DNA of 64,000 nucleotides, from positions 20,501,659 to 20,565,658 of the forward strand of contig JACSVZ010000008.1 in assembly GCA_014706295.1 (NCBI GenBank), read 5' to 3'. The stretch is from Lycocorax pyrrhopterus obiensis. Its lineage: Eukaryota; Chordata; Aves; Passeriformes; Paradisaeidae. Of this stretch, positions 11,201 to 24,535 are shown piece by piece. Every line of letters begins with the position of its first letter. Position 1 is the stretch's first letter. The notes beneath the pieces are model-generated. The model was not told the origin of the DNA. It worked only from the letters and a program-made list of their open reading frames with translations, and made no database searches. A program made the translations under genes and the position numbers.

Positions 11201-14200
11201 ATCTTAATTTCATATTCTCAGGTTTGCATCTATCGCGTGGTTAAAACACGCACCAGAAGTGTGTGGGAAGGGGCAGAAATGGACCTGGAGCTGCAGCTTC
11301 CCAGCCTGGCAAGCGGGTATCGGGCTGTGCAACGCCCAGACATTTATCAGACAACATGAAGCCAACTTGTGTGGAGCAGAAGGGCCAATGCAGTTCAGTA
11401 AGATACTGCGAGGGGCGTGGGACAGGGTGGTGTTAGAAACCAGAGTCAGCGCAGGGGAGCTGCTGCTTGGAGCAGAAATATTGCTACACAGTTTGAATAG
11501 ACTTCCTGTGGCTGCCCTGAGACAACATCTGGCAGTGCAGCCTGCTGTACTGGAAAGGGAACTCCTCTGGCAAGCCCAGAGAAAATAGAAACATAACCAC
11601 GAAGGTGGGAGAGCAGGTTCGTAACCTGTACCCAACCTCCTACAGTAACTGTTGTTATTTGTTGTAGTCTCATTAAGCTTATTTGACACATAGTTGTCTA
11701 GATAACCATCTACCATTTCAGATTTGTGGGAACAATAGCCAGCTGAAAATACAAGGATTCAAAACTTTAGAGTTCTTTTTTTTTGTAACATGAGCAGACA
11801 CCCTAACAGTGTACACCAAGCAAATCCCATCTGGGTCTGGGTTTTTTGAGGTTTTTTTGTTGTAGAAGCAATATTTTTGTTTTTGTTGTAGTTTACATAG
11901 TAAAAACAGGCAAACCGTGTCACTTTTTAAAAAGTGATAAATTTAAAAACAAGAAGTGAAACAGTGCAGATACCTGAAACTACACCAATTCTGCTAGCTT
12001 TGCTACACTACCAACAGAAATAGTCCTGTCCTGTTTAGATAGACTTTGTTTTGCTACATGACTGCATATGCAGTGAAGTGATATCAAGTCCTGAGGGTCT
12101 ACTCCTTTGATGAGTTAAGCACACAAAGGCCCACATTTTGATGCAATCTGATATCATATATTTAAGTCCTAGACAAACTGCAACTGTGAGGAAGTGATAA
12201 ACAGAACTTCCTGCACAAAGCTGCCTGAGATAACACTTTCCATGGACTGGAAAAAAAGAGACATGATTGCTACAGAACTAAAAGGGAACTGTTCTGCTCT
12301 TAATAAATAACCCTTTCTTTTTCACGTGGCTATTGCAAAAGCCAAAGCACAAGTGACTAAGATTCTGCAAGCTGCAAAGCAGTTCTACTCCCACATTGCT
12401 GAAATGATTCTTTGAGGAACTGCACTTAATTCTGAGCTCCAGATCCGTGTTCTCCCAAAGGCTTCTGTGCTGCAACTGGAGCCCTGCAATTCAGAAACCT
12501 CCTAGCTAATTTTTTTACTTACATTTTAAAGAAAGTTTTAAAGAAAACTAAACTAAAAACTTTAGTCAAATGAAGAAATAAGGAGGTGTTGTTTAAAGAA
12601 TAAGGCTAGATCTGTCTTCTACGAGGGAAAAATCCTGTAGGAAATAGGATTAATTCCTTCTCATGGAATTTCCTCCCAATTTTGCATCAATGTCACCTCA
12701 AACTCCAAGAAATTTAATATATTTGTAATTACTTTGAATTCACTTTGTGATTGTTTGAGCAGCCAAGTTTTCCTCACACTGAAAGTCATGGGGGAAATGA
12801 GATTCAAATGTGAGTACTTAACATACACCAGAAGTTGTTTGGGGTTTTTTTATTAGAATTTAGAAAATATTTGAAATATGGAGGTATTTCTTCTTATACA
12901 AACTGACTAGAGCACAAAATAAAAATCCATGGAAGTTAAAGGTCCAAAGCACATGCAATTTCTAATACAAAATGTCAAGAATTCATAATAAATTGTTCAA
13001 GGGTGAAGCAACACTTGAAAAATAGACTTACACATTGTCAAAAGCACAGACAAATCACTGAAGCCTGGAAGAGATTCCACAGGTGCTTCTACAACAGCTC
13101 ACCTACTGTGCAGACACCTACTCTCACCTCACATGGGGATGTCCTAGAACCAGCCTTGACATGGAGTCCTCCTTCTGAGACACCAGAAGGCTCCAGACTC
13201 CAGACATTACAACCTGTTCTGTATAAAGAATCTTTGCTAACATACTGTTCTGTGCATTTCTTTTTAACCTTCTGTTTACACTATTTTTTGAGAAGCTCAG
13301 ACTGTGTTACAAGTGAGAGAAGCAACTGCAGTATATTAAAAATCAATCAACCGCTACCTATTTTTGAAAAGTTTAAAAAAAGCTTCTGCTGCTATTGCAA
13401 GCTGGAGAAGTCATAAGGGAAGCACAATGATTGATGAAATTAATGTGACAGCTCTCTGGTGATACTCTCAAGGACTTGCCCTGTTTCTTGACACTTAAAG
13501 AGCCATAATACCATCATTTCTTCTGGTCCCTCTTGTACCCACACGCTGCTGGTTGGGCCTATGCCTCACCAGCGTCCCTGCAGCCCCGCTACAGCCAGAG
13601 CAGGGCTGAAGATGCCCGTAGCACAGCCGTGCTGAGCCCAGGCAAACCAAGGCAGAGCCACACAGAGCTCTCAGCCTGCGAAACACCAACTTATTAAAAA
13701 CAAACCACCTTTTCAGCAGCCTTTTTATTTGAACCGTTTCAGAGGCTGGGTGAGAGCAGAGCCACACCAATGGGGCACCAGCCCCAGCATTAATCTGTGT
13801 GTCAGGCACAGAGGAGAAAAGGAGAATCAGATTTGACTCTGGAGAAATGGTAAAAGAAAGCACAGTCCAGTGATTGCTGACAGCTATGCTGTCAGGGTAT
13901 GTGGCTGCAGAAAATAGCACGCTGAATGATTCTTTTTCTGATAGCCTCTTAGCCACACACTTGAGCAAAGAACCAAATGCTATGGATGACTACAGGCTTC
14001 TTGTGATTTATGAGACAGTAACTACCATGGTGGCAGCAATAAGTAAAAAGTTTTAAAATAAATAATATAATACACAAGTTCTTGTCAATTTTGGCCTATT
14101 TCCATTGTCTCTACATTATATTAGAAATATGGAGACTCACTCATTTGTAATCAAATTCGAAATTGATTGTTTTCCCTTTAACCTTGCACACTTGCTAATT

Positions 14201-17200
14201 TTATTCTGACATTCCCTTCCCTGGACAGATTTCTCTTGTAGAGAAATTAATGTAATCAGTTAGATAACAATTTGTATTTTTCAGGTGCAAGTTGTTTTTT
14301 AATAAAAAAATAATTAAATTACTTTTCTTTGGTAACTCAAGGGCTGCTTATTCACTTCAAAAATTATTGAACAAACATTTTTATCATTGTCAAAACAAGT
14401 TTCATTTTCATTATACTGAGTTATCTTGAAACCAATATTTAGTATAACACTTGAGTGACTAGCTTATTGTTACTTAGATAGCCCAGCGATAGGCACCTTA
14501 GAAAGAACAAAAATAGGTAGTAGGCCAAACTATAAGTGGCAAACATTCTCAGTCTCCTCCTCCTTTACTATCAATACAAGTGAAAATCTTCACATTGGTG
14601 GTAATCTCTTAATGGGCTTGAGCTCTTTATCTTGGCTGTGAATTAATTATTGATTTTTAACTGCAAATACAAGCCTGCCGTGCAGACACTTGTGGCTACA
14701 GAAAGAGTGCTCATCTGATGTGAATCAGTGGACAGAGTAATATTGTGCGTCAGCAACTGATCCTTAAAATAAATAAAATGTCACTTAAATATTGTAAAAA
14801 CAACAAACAAAAACCCATTTGATTTTTAGTGTTGCAAATGGAGCACTGTGCCAACTTTGCTCTGCATAACAAGTCTCGAAAAGCTCTCCTGGGAATGTTT
14901 ATATTGTGTTTCTATCCAGACTTCATATTTGCTTTGAATTGTGACAACAGTTTGACCGTTTTCATGTTAAAAGTTTCCTGCCTTTGTCATGAAAGGAGCT
15001 TTTCATCAATATAGACAACAGTCATAACAGGAATTCGGGAATACTGCTGCAAACTTTATGAGCACCTGCCTGGAAGTGCTTGAGCCCCAGTCCCACCCCT
15101 ACATTCCCCCTCAGTCCGTGTCTTCAACAAGTGCCAGTACCCTAAATCCCCCTGAGAGGAAGCAGAGGGCAGCCGGGCCCAAATCCTGCTATTGCTGCCC
15201 CTCTGGGAGGGGGCAAGGGCCGGGCAGGAGGCACCGGCCGAGTCTGCAAGTGGAAGGACAAAGAGACGTGGGCAGGACAGGAGAGCTGGGAGCGGGAATC
15301 CGAGTGCAAGGATGGCAGAAAAAGGGCTCTGCTAAGATGCTTTTGGAAATGTCTGTCTCACGCCCCAGCCTGTTTTGGTCAGCATTTATAGTTATGAAGG
15401 TGGTTCTCTCAAATATAGTCTGACGGAGAATTTCAGGACGGACTGTAGCTGTCCTGCTAGTCTTAACTGCACATTTCAGAGCTGCTGCAAATGCCAGAGA
15501 GATGCTGATACTATTAGGCTAGCTATGCTATCAGTTACAAAAGATATGTACGTGTTTAAAATTTGGGGGAAAATATTATTAATTTTCTGTTCTAGTATGA
15601 TAGAATAAGAACTTTGACAGGTGTGCTCAGGTCCTACTGCAGTGTGAAAAGCAAGCACAAAACATTTTGAAGAGGTTTTTATGTACCTCAATACAGATAC
15701 ACTTGCATGCATATATGGAAAAATCTTGGATACAAAGAACTCATACACATACTTACATATCAGTTTGTGTTTTGATTTTTTACATTGAACACTGCAGAGC
15801 AGTTTGCTGTTTCCAGACGCACACCCCAAGTCAAGTAAACTATTCATGTCCCAGTACCTTGAAATATATTGACTTCCGCTTACAGAAAGTTCTACTTGAA
15901 AGATAAGACCATGCATAAGACTGAAATAATACTGATCAGGCAGAAGTCACAGTGTCTTTGCCTACAATAATTAGTTACCTCAAAACTTCATTGCAATGAA
16001 GAGAAATCAGAAAGTATGATTGGCCTTTTAGGTTGTTTTAGTTGAGTAACAAATAGACTGAACTTCCTTTTTTTTTCAAAGTGTAGTCAAATAGTGATTA
16101 TGCAAAGTGTACAATTCTAAACAGCTAATTAAGCAGCAAACCCAAATCTTTACAGCTGAATAAGCTGCTTAAAACAGAAAAAAAAAAAAAAAAGGCCAGA
16201 AAACCAGTGTCTTGTGTACAAGTAAAAAAAAAATCATCAGCTGCTCTAGCAATTTATCTCTCCACATGTTTTTATCTGTGCAAAAACCAATGATCTACAG
16301 GAATCAGTATATTTTCCTGTCAGAGCACTTTCTGTCTGAAGCTCCCAGGGGAGACACTCTGTTTCCTAATCAAGAAAGTAAACCATCAAGAAAGTAAAAG
16401 AATAATGCAAACTACTGTGATACAACCCAGCTTTCCAATACCTTTGTTCAGGACTAAAACCTAATTATGTCACACCAAAGAAACAAGAGCATCTCAAACT
16501 TTTCCAAAGGTCATTTTAACATGACCTATGAGTTGTGTGTACTTTCTTTCCATCATATTTGTACAGAAAAAGGAAAGGAACAAAATATAAAAATAAGTTT
16601 GAATAATATTCACATACTTTGGGAGACATGGCAGTATCTCCTAATAACTGCATAGTAAAAGACAATTTTGCACATTTGCCTTGAAGTAGGCTAGACATCT
16701 AGGACCCTGTAATTCTACCTGGTTTAAAGAACTATTCAGCACAGTGAAAAAGCGTACTCCAAAACTGATGTATTTGTCTATGCTTCCTATGCAGTGACCT
16801 TAATAATGTTATCATAGACTTACTCTGGTAAAGCCAGGAGTAGTGGCAGGGTTTGTTTTCAATGCCTACTTGAAAAGTCCTGAGATTCTCTGGACGTTGA
16901 TCAGTTGAGTGTAATTTCTTTAAACTTCAGTGAAAAGCTAACTGTCATCTTGTAGTACTTTTTTTGAAACCTGAAGAGAACCTGAAGTAAATAAAATCTT
17001 GGTCAAGCACCGCATTAGTCCGTCACAGAAGGTTAGCCCCTCAACAATGTAATTTAATGCCTTTAGCTGTTCATTATGCACACGAATGGACACACTTAAC
17101 TATGAGAAAACAGCCATCACTACCCAGGACCCGTTTTAGCAGGAACAGCATCTGCAGTACTTTCTCTTTAATTACATGTGGACTGTTTCTTTCCAGCTAC

Positions 17201-18639
17201 CATTATTGTAGGCAGTTGTGTTCAGAGCTGAACAAAAGCTAGCAAGCTTCACACAAACAGGCACCAAAAACCCCTACCACTCTCTCTTACTTTATGAGGG
17301 AACGGTTATTAACCTCTTGTCTGGATTAGGACACTTAGTTACTAAACTCATTTTATCAATTTCATTTTCAGAAACCTCCCAGCATTTTTTTAAACCTTTT
17401 CTCCACATTTACATTTGTTTAATGGTGCACTACTTTATGATGCAGGTCACTTTATGATGCAGTGTATATATCCCATTGCTGTTGGGATATATACACTTCT
17501 AAACAAACAAAACTAATTCTGAAAAAATACTTCTGTAATAAATAAAAGAGAAGTCAATGCTTTTCCCATATTTTATGATAGAAATACCACTTTGTATAAT
17601 GGGCACTATTGCTAGATTTTTACCTTAGCAGCCAGGAATGCTGATTCAAGTACTTTGCTTTTATTATCCTGTTATCTGGGAGTGGGGTCCTCAACAGTAC
17701 AAAAAACCATGTGAGACATTCTTGATACTCTATTTAACTTACTTTACTATGTCTCCAAGGTGTTAAGTGAAGTCTGTCACTGTCCCAGAAAAGTTCCTTA
17801 ACTCCGTGGCTTTCACAAACTTATATAACCCATTTATCTTCCAATTCACCTGGGGATTACAGAAGACCTCAGCTGAGTCGTAGCTTTTAATGAGCTTACC
17901 CAGAGCCACAGGGCTGAGATACCGAGATTGCTCCTCCTCTGCAAGGCCATGGCTCAGGCAGGGGTACAAGGACAACTGTGTCAGAGCACAAGCCAGGCCT
18001 GCTTCCCTTCTACCTCTAGCCAGACAGCGAGGAAAAGGCTGACTGTATGATTTGTGTAAATCATTGTTTTCTAAACATGGTGGATCACTGAATTTCAGCT
18101 ACCCCACAACACCAAATTTTCACCTGTGCTGAAGGTTAAGATGCATGGTTAACAAACGTTGTGAGGTTACGTGCCTCAAAGGGCTTGCTGAGGTTACCTA
18201 TCATTACCTGGAGAAGCTTTGCTGAAAATTAGATTTCCCAGCAAATTTAAACTAACCTGAATGTGTGCTGTGACTGACAGATGCAGCCCTGTATCTGCTC
18301 AGATGAATGTTCTTAGTGTGCCTGTTCTGAGTATGAGTGGTCAGGAAACCATGCAGCCAGTTAGATCAGGGAACTTCTGCTGAAAATTAACCTCAAAAAA
18401 TACAAATAAAGTGGTCCGTTTTCACCAGCATGAGTTTTCTCTAAGTGTGTGGGAACAATGACAGGGGAGAAAAGGGCCAGAAAAACTATTTTGGCTGCAA
18501 CTTTTTAAAGCAATGGTGGTACCATCAGGAGGGTACGGAGAGCTATGCCCAGACTAGTGGGAGCTCTTCGCAATGACTTAAAACTGGGTTGTTTTGAAAT
18601 AGTATGTTTGCCATATGTTTCTATGCTGCCTCCTGCTGA
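8291..18639. other. AT-rich intergenic DNA
   Basis: No gene recognised. The segment has a moderately GC-rich patch at 11.2-11.6 kb with a 109-codon plus-strand frame, a 137-codon frame at 13003-13416 and a GC-richer patch at 15.06-15.33 kb. None resembles a known protein. It contains the hairpin at 17.46 kb and a doubtful MIR-like stretch at about 17.8 kb. Confidence 0.55.
17432..17497. repeat. Perfect 15-bp hairpin with adjoining 14-bp direct repeat
   Basis: AGTGTATATATCCCA (17461-17475), a 7-nt spacer TTGCTGT and TGGGATATATACACT (17483-17497) form a perfect inverted repeat. Just before it, ACTTTATGATGCAG occurs at 17432-17445 and again at 17449-17462, overlapping the hairpin start. No transposon or RNA gene was recognised around it. 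Confidence 0.9.
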
Positions 18640-18815
18640 GGATGCTAAAGAGCTCAGCAAAGCTCACAAACAGCTCCTTGGTACGTATTATCACTCCTGT
18701 TTTACAGGATCGAGGATGTGGACAGAGCTTGGATTGTTTGCCCGAAGCAAAAAGCAAGTTAGTGGAAGAGAGACAGAAAAACAAAGCCACCGATCCTTGA
18801 TTCCCACCTCTGTGT
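18640..18815 (+). mobile_element. MIR SINE fragment
   Basis: Collinear MIR-like matches are AGCTCACAAACAGCTCCTTGG, then TATTATCACTCCTGTTTTACAG, TTTGCCCGAAGC and AGCAAGTTAGTGGAAGAG, ending near a degraded GATTCCCACC. MIR elements predate the bird-mammal split, and surviving copies in birds are few and heavily mutated, as here. Confidence 0.7.
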
Positions 18816-21800
18816 TAATTAATAAATCGATTGTGACCAACAGGCAGAACATTAAGAAGTGCCCCCTGAGCATTTACTAGCAGGTTAGGCAAATGAGCAG
18901 CTGCGTAGCCACACCAGTGCTTGCTCTGCTGCACAGGCAGAGAGAGCAGAGCACACAGGACCAGCACCCGTGGGGCTCTGCGCCCTCCCTGAGGAGGCGC
19001 CCGTAAGTCTGGTGAGAACAAACAAGGGTAGGCAACCCAGGAAAGGCACAAGGTAGGATTTAGACATGGATACAACCCCAGCAGATTCTAACATCAGGTT
19101 CACATATTGAGGGTGCAGGGCATTGGCTGGTCTTGACCTTGTCCTGTCCATGGTGGGGCTCTGCACCCTGCACAGGATCTTGCTGGTCACAAGATACAGG
19201 AGGGAGCCACTGTTTTGTCATCCCTGACAAGTCAAGAGGAGTGTGCATAGCCCTGTGTGGCTGTTGTTCAGTTATACCACTCCCACCTGGGAAAACAACT
19301 ACGACTATAATGCTATTGAAGGAGGAGGAAGTACTTTATTTTATTCCGTTTTACAAACACACATTACATAAGGGTACAAAAATCTTTGTCATTGCTTTAA
19401 AGCCCATATGAAGCATGCAAAAATATATACTGCAACAGAAAAAGCAATGCTTTATGCTCTGTATAGAGTGGTAAAAATCAGATTAACACGCACTTTATCA
19501 TAGTTTCTGACCCTGCACTTCTGCAGTTCCTTCACACCACTTAGTATTGACATGAAGGACGGCACACACTGTGGGGTAATGGATATTCAGATCTCACCTG
19601 TTCTAAAGGGATTTGCTAGTTGGCTGTTAAATATTTTTATCTTGTGGTTTTATAGCCTCCACTACAACAAGTAAACAAGATGCTTCTGCCCTTGAAACCA
19701 CGAAGGCTGCAGAGTTAACATGGGCCTTTGAGGTGGCACCACAGAGGTAACAAGAGCTGATGTGCACAAAGCAACTGTGTCCACCAAGTAAGATTTGTTG
19801 TGTACTAGCTCATTTTCACCTGTTTTAAGTATTAGCAGTGGTGCTTGTAAGTATTTTTTTCTTTTTGCAGAAGCCATCTTAACATCTTAATGTACAAAAT
19901 TCTGTTTTCACCTCTCAAAACTTTCCAGCTGAGGACCCAGATATTTGTAACGTATGCTTAATTTAAAAAAAGTCCAAACTCTTCCTTCAGCTAGTTCCAA
20001 AAATGCCATATTTCATTCATCCAGACTTTGGGCAATGTCTACTGCTCAGTTTTGAAAAAAATATCACATACAAGAAAGACTTAGGCAGAACTGAGGCATT
20101 TAAAGTGTGTAATGCAGCTCCTTCCCCTAAGAGTGGGAGCAGACTTAATTTCCCTGGCATTGACCCTTTGCTGTGTGTATGAGCAGGCAGGCCTTTCCCA
20201 ATCTGACCACTATTGCCCACCTCAGCACATCTTGATATCTGGTCTCATGAGTTTTCTATCAGATGCTATGGGAGGGCATTTCTAACCACTAATAGAAATG
20301 CTGGTTTATTGACCCAGAAAGTTGACTCACCAGAATCAGGTATTTCTGTGAGGACCTTGCAGCAGGACAACAGTGATGGTAGCCACGGGGGATGGGGACA
20401 CTACCTCACAACAAACCTGAGGGCTCTGGTGACACATTGCTTCAGGGTCTCTTTGAGCCCAGCTCATTCACAGGGGCTCACAGTGGACACGCCTCTCTGC
20501 AGCTGTTCTTGTCCTGCCTCGGCAGAAGCCCAGGAGTGGGAGCAGTGACAAGGATGGGACAGAAGTTCTTTGGATGAGAAGGGCAACCTGTGCCCTGGCA
20601 GACAACAGTTCAGTTCTTTATCACTTCCCAGACTCCAGGGGAACACCAGTCTAGAGATCTTAATCAAGGAAGCATCTGGATGTCCAATTTTACTGCTAGA
20701 CAGCCTTTCCCACCTAGCTGCCATGCCAAGTGCTTCCTCTCAGTTCCTACACCAGGATGTGCATGAAACTGACCCACGAAATTTAGACAAAATAAAGTCC
20801 TAAAAGGGAGCAGAGCAATATCTGAAACCATTCACTGGGCATGGATTGCCATCGAAAGTGATGTACATTAGGAGAGCTTTTCCAGACAGGAACAGGAGCT
20901 GAAAATGTAGGCTCCAACATCTCATCAATGCCACAGGGTTTAGCAGCTCCTCTTTCTTTAAGTTTCCCGCTGCATAACACCCCAGGCACAGGCACTAGCA
21001 AACATTGTGAGAGAAGTCACAATAATAAATAATCTGTATTAATCATGGAACTTCATAAAATAAAATAAACACTCTAAGAGCAATAATTTCCTATGTGATT
21101 TTATCCTCTGCACTTTCCGGAGTTGGTTGAACTGGCCTTTTCACAGATATTTGCTACAGCTTGATTTCAGATGCATCTGCATGAATTCAGAATAAACAAC
21201 CTAGAAACAGTGCAGGAGCTTTGAGCTTCCACTACCCTGACCAAGAGCAGAACACAACCCACTGAAAAACATCCCGAGGCCAGACTTGGGAAATGCTTAG
21301 AAGATCCAACACAACCAAACCCTTTAAGGCAGGAGTGCCATACTATAAACAATATATTAAAGGCAACTTCCTAAAACCTTTCCTGGAAAGAAATTTATGT
21401 CATAGTTAAAGGCATTTCCCTGACATTTTCATCTTTGTTCTTTCAATCTTTGATAGTGTGGGAAGGAAATCAGACAGCTTGTGGATATTGCTGCTACCCT
21501 TCAATTCTACTGATAATAGTTGTGGAAACATACACATAAGAATAACTTCCTGAATGAAACAATATTTAGCGCATATAGAAGCCTTTGTTCTTGTTGCCTA
21601 GAGAATATATAGTTATACACAATTATAGTGACTTTCACATGACCACTAGGATGTGTGAATGCTCTCTTTGAAAAAAGAAAAGCAGCCGAATCAGGTGGAT
21701 TTTTCCACACAGAAGGGGCAAACAGACGTGCTAGCTCCATTTTTCTTAAGCCAGTTGTGTCATAACAGGAAGTATTACTCATTCTAAATTTGATGCTGAA

Positions 21801-22114
21801 TTATTTTACAAAAAAACTATGATTAACAGTGGACACAACTTTACCCTTTTATTTCAATAGCTTGAACAGATTTTTCAGAAGCAGCAGCCAGTGTGTCACT
21901 AGCTGAAACACATTCAGTCACAGGACTGAAGACATAGGGGTTTGATATTCCTGCCCTCACAATTATAGAGAATCTACATGATTTTGTTTGACTTGGGCAT
22001 AAAAAGAAGAGAAACTTATGACAAATACACCTGTCACAGCAAGATGATAAAAAATACAAAGTAGTTAAGTTTTACCCAGTGTTTAGACTAATTTTGTAAG
22101 ACAGTAATAACTGG

Positions 22115-22200
22115 GGAATATAAAAATGGCCATATTGGGTCAGACCAAAACTCCGCATAAGCAAGTATCCTCCAGCAGTTACAACTATGCTGGATAATTA
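22115..22200 (-). mobile_element. Old CR1/L3-like LINE fragment
   Basis: The plus strand reads AAAATGGCCATATTGGGTCA, GACCAAAACTCCGCATAAGC, then AGTATCCTCCAGCAGT. This matches the reverse complement of the 3' tail of old amniote CR1/L3 elements, which read 'ggccatactgggtcagacca...cccagtatcctgtc'. The copy is short and diverged. Confidence 0.65.
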
Positions 22201-22908
22201 AGAAAGAGGGCAAGAACAAAATAACGGGAGGAAAAAAACCCCGAAACTAAAACTAAACAAAACAGAGCAAGGTGAAATAACCTCTTACAACTGTATACAC
22301 TTACCTACTTATTTCATCAGAAAAGCTAAAGGACAAGAAGGACCCAACCACTAGTCCTCATAGAAGATCTCCAGAAGGAAAGCAAGGGAGCAAACTGGGC
22401 CAGAAGAAGTAAATTAAGAACAAAGAGACAACAGGTGTTCCTTTTTTTTTTTTTTGGTGGTAGGTGAGTAGTAGGATTGTCATCTTCTGAAGCAAAACTC
22501 AGACCTCATAAGAAATCCTGGGGTATGTAACTTCACTAAGATGAGCTTTTCCCTCCTCTACACTGGAACATGAAGAGATTATGATATGCTCATATTTCAC
22601 CTGTAATGTATATTCAGCAATTTTATTTTCTAGGCTACATGATTTTGACCTTGCACATGTTAATGCAAAGTGCTGTCATCATGCCTCTATAATTTCAAAT
22701 CAATACAAAATTCTAATGTTACATAACGGGTTAAAATCCACATAATCTTCCCCTTCCAAGCCAGTATTTAACACAGTTATCCAACACATCTCAACAGGAT
22801 GACTTGAATCTGACACTGAATGGGAAAAAAGCATGCTTATTGCTTTTTCCAAACTTTAGTATATATATATGTAGTATTTAAAATTAAGTGGGGGTCTTTT
22901 TGTTTGCT

Positions 22909-22926
22909 TGTTTGTTTGTTTGTTTT
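22909..22926. repeat. TTTG tetranucleotide repeat
   Basis: A short TTTG array with one GCTTG interruption. No SINE tail structure was recognised beside it. Confidence 0.85.
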
Positions 22927-24394
22927 ACTTTAGCAGAACATTTCTTTGTTTCAAAGATGGATTTTATTCACTTTATTTCTCCTCTGGCTGGCAAAGTTGA
23001 GAGAAGTCTGGTTTCTTACATTAGGCATGACAAATTTCAAGCACAAAGATTCTAATTCCCCTTGCTTTGCACACCTTGCATAGTTATTCACCCTAATCCT
23101 ATGTCTGAATTAATAGCATCTGATGTTTATAAAATTAAATACAGAAGAAATTAGACTTGCAGATTTAAATCCACACTGTTTTGAAGTACTTTATGCCATA
23201 TCAGAGAACCATAATAGACTTCCCCATGTAACAAAACCAATGTTTTATTTCATTTATTTCAGCCTAAGATGGCAAGGACATAATCATATCTGTTTCTCCA
23301 TCCTGCCAGCTGCCTGTGTAAACAGTAAGTATTCACAAGATCAAGGCATGTGGGGAACAGTGTCTCTCAGTGTTTAATTAGAGAAGAAAAGTAAAAATAA
23401 CTCTTCTGCATTAAACACATTGGCTTTAAAGTTTGAACAAACCTGAGTGCTTTTTAAATGGAAGTCTGTAAAACAGCTTGATGACTGCTCCTTTATTCTT
23501 TCTGAGTATATTTTAGACTATAATCTTAATCTATATTTATAATTTTATTCTAAATCTTAACTGAAGAATGTCTCTTCCTTTGGTTTTCTGACTGGAGGAC
23601 TGAGCTATGTTATAATTTGGATGAGACATTGCTGACAGTCAAATCTCCAAGGGGAGGCCAGGATGGCTTTGTCCACCACATAGGCAGGGAGGGATTTTAT
23701 TCAGAAATTCAGTGGAGGCAGTTAGGCCAAAACCAAATACTTTTTAAAATCTCATCCTACTCAGGCAATTTCATCCTCTGTTTTGTTCTACTAGGTGAGT
23801 ACACAGAGGTTTGGGGTTTGGTACTACACCTGCCCATCTAAATGGTGGTTACGTAAATAATACACTGGCCAGCCACCATGCTGGCCCATCAGCTAACAAG
23901 TATGGCACCAGCAGCAGGGGTCGTGTGGGAAATCAAAGGAGACAAGAAGTGAAAAAAGAAGTTGTGTGAGTTCTTCCTGCCCTTGGTTTGTGTCTTTTTT
24001 TTTTGTATCTCCACCCACATCATCGCCCCATTAAAGCTGTGGCCAGAGCAACCCTGAGAACTGTGCATGTGAACAGGAGCATCTTCAGCACATTAGAGGA
24101 CTTCAAAGCATAACATTCACCATTTCCAGTAACAATGTTAAAACTGTGAGTTGCCCTGTTCAGAAAAGTCAGAAAATTGAGAAAAGCATATTTGTTTTAA
24201 ACATCACATAGGTTCTTATTTGCATTATGGTACTTTTAGTCCCTAGCTGCACATTTTCTAATTTCTCTTTGACAGTGTTACAGGGTCTTTGCACCTTTTT
24301 TTTTTTAAATTAAAGACCAGATTATCACACAACAGCAAGAACCGAGGCTGAAAATGAACTCTAAAACCTGGTGCAATAAAGAGTGCACTGCTAA

Positions 24395-24535
24395 GAGTTG
24401 GCGACACCTCTGTTGTGTGACCCTGGGCAAGTCTGTGCCTTTTTGCTCCCTTTACGCTGAGTAAATAGATGCCAGAGGGGCAACTCTCTGTGTACCAAGC
24501 TCACACGTGAAAGCTGCTGAGACAGTGAGATCACA
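24395..24535 (-). mobile_element. Old MIR-like SINE fragment, reverse orientation
   Basis: On the plus strand the run TTGTGTGACCCTGGGCAAGT followed by TGTGCCTTTTTGCTCCCTTT is the reverse-orientation MIR core, the usual 'tgtgaccttgggcaagtcactt' signature. A degraded GTGAAAGCTGCTGAGA lies further on. The ends are approximate. Confidence 0.6.

Noticed and set aside
11259..11588. 109-codon plus-strand frame in a locally GC-richer patch
   Set aside because: No recognised domain, no evident splice context, and a longer overlapping antisense frame. It may be an unrecognised old repeat.
13003..13416. 137-codon plus-strand frame
   Set aside because: No similarity that I recognise and ordinary intergenic composition. 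A chance open frame of this length is expected somewhere in a 64-kb window.
17770..17950. Another MIR-like SINE
   Set aside because: Only scattered short words (ATTACAGAAG, CTTACCCAGAGCCACAGGG) match, too weak to call without an alignment.
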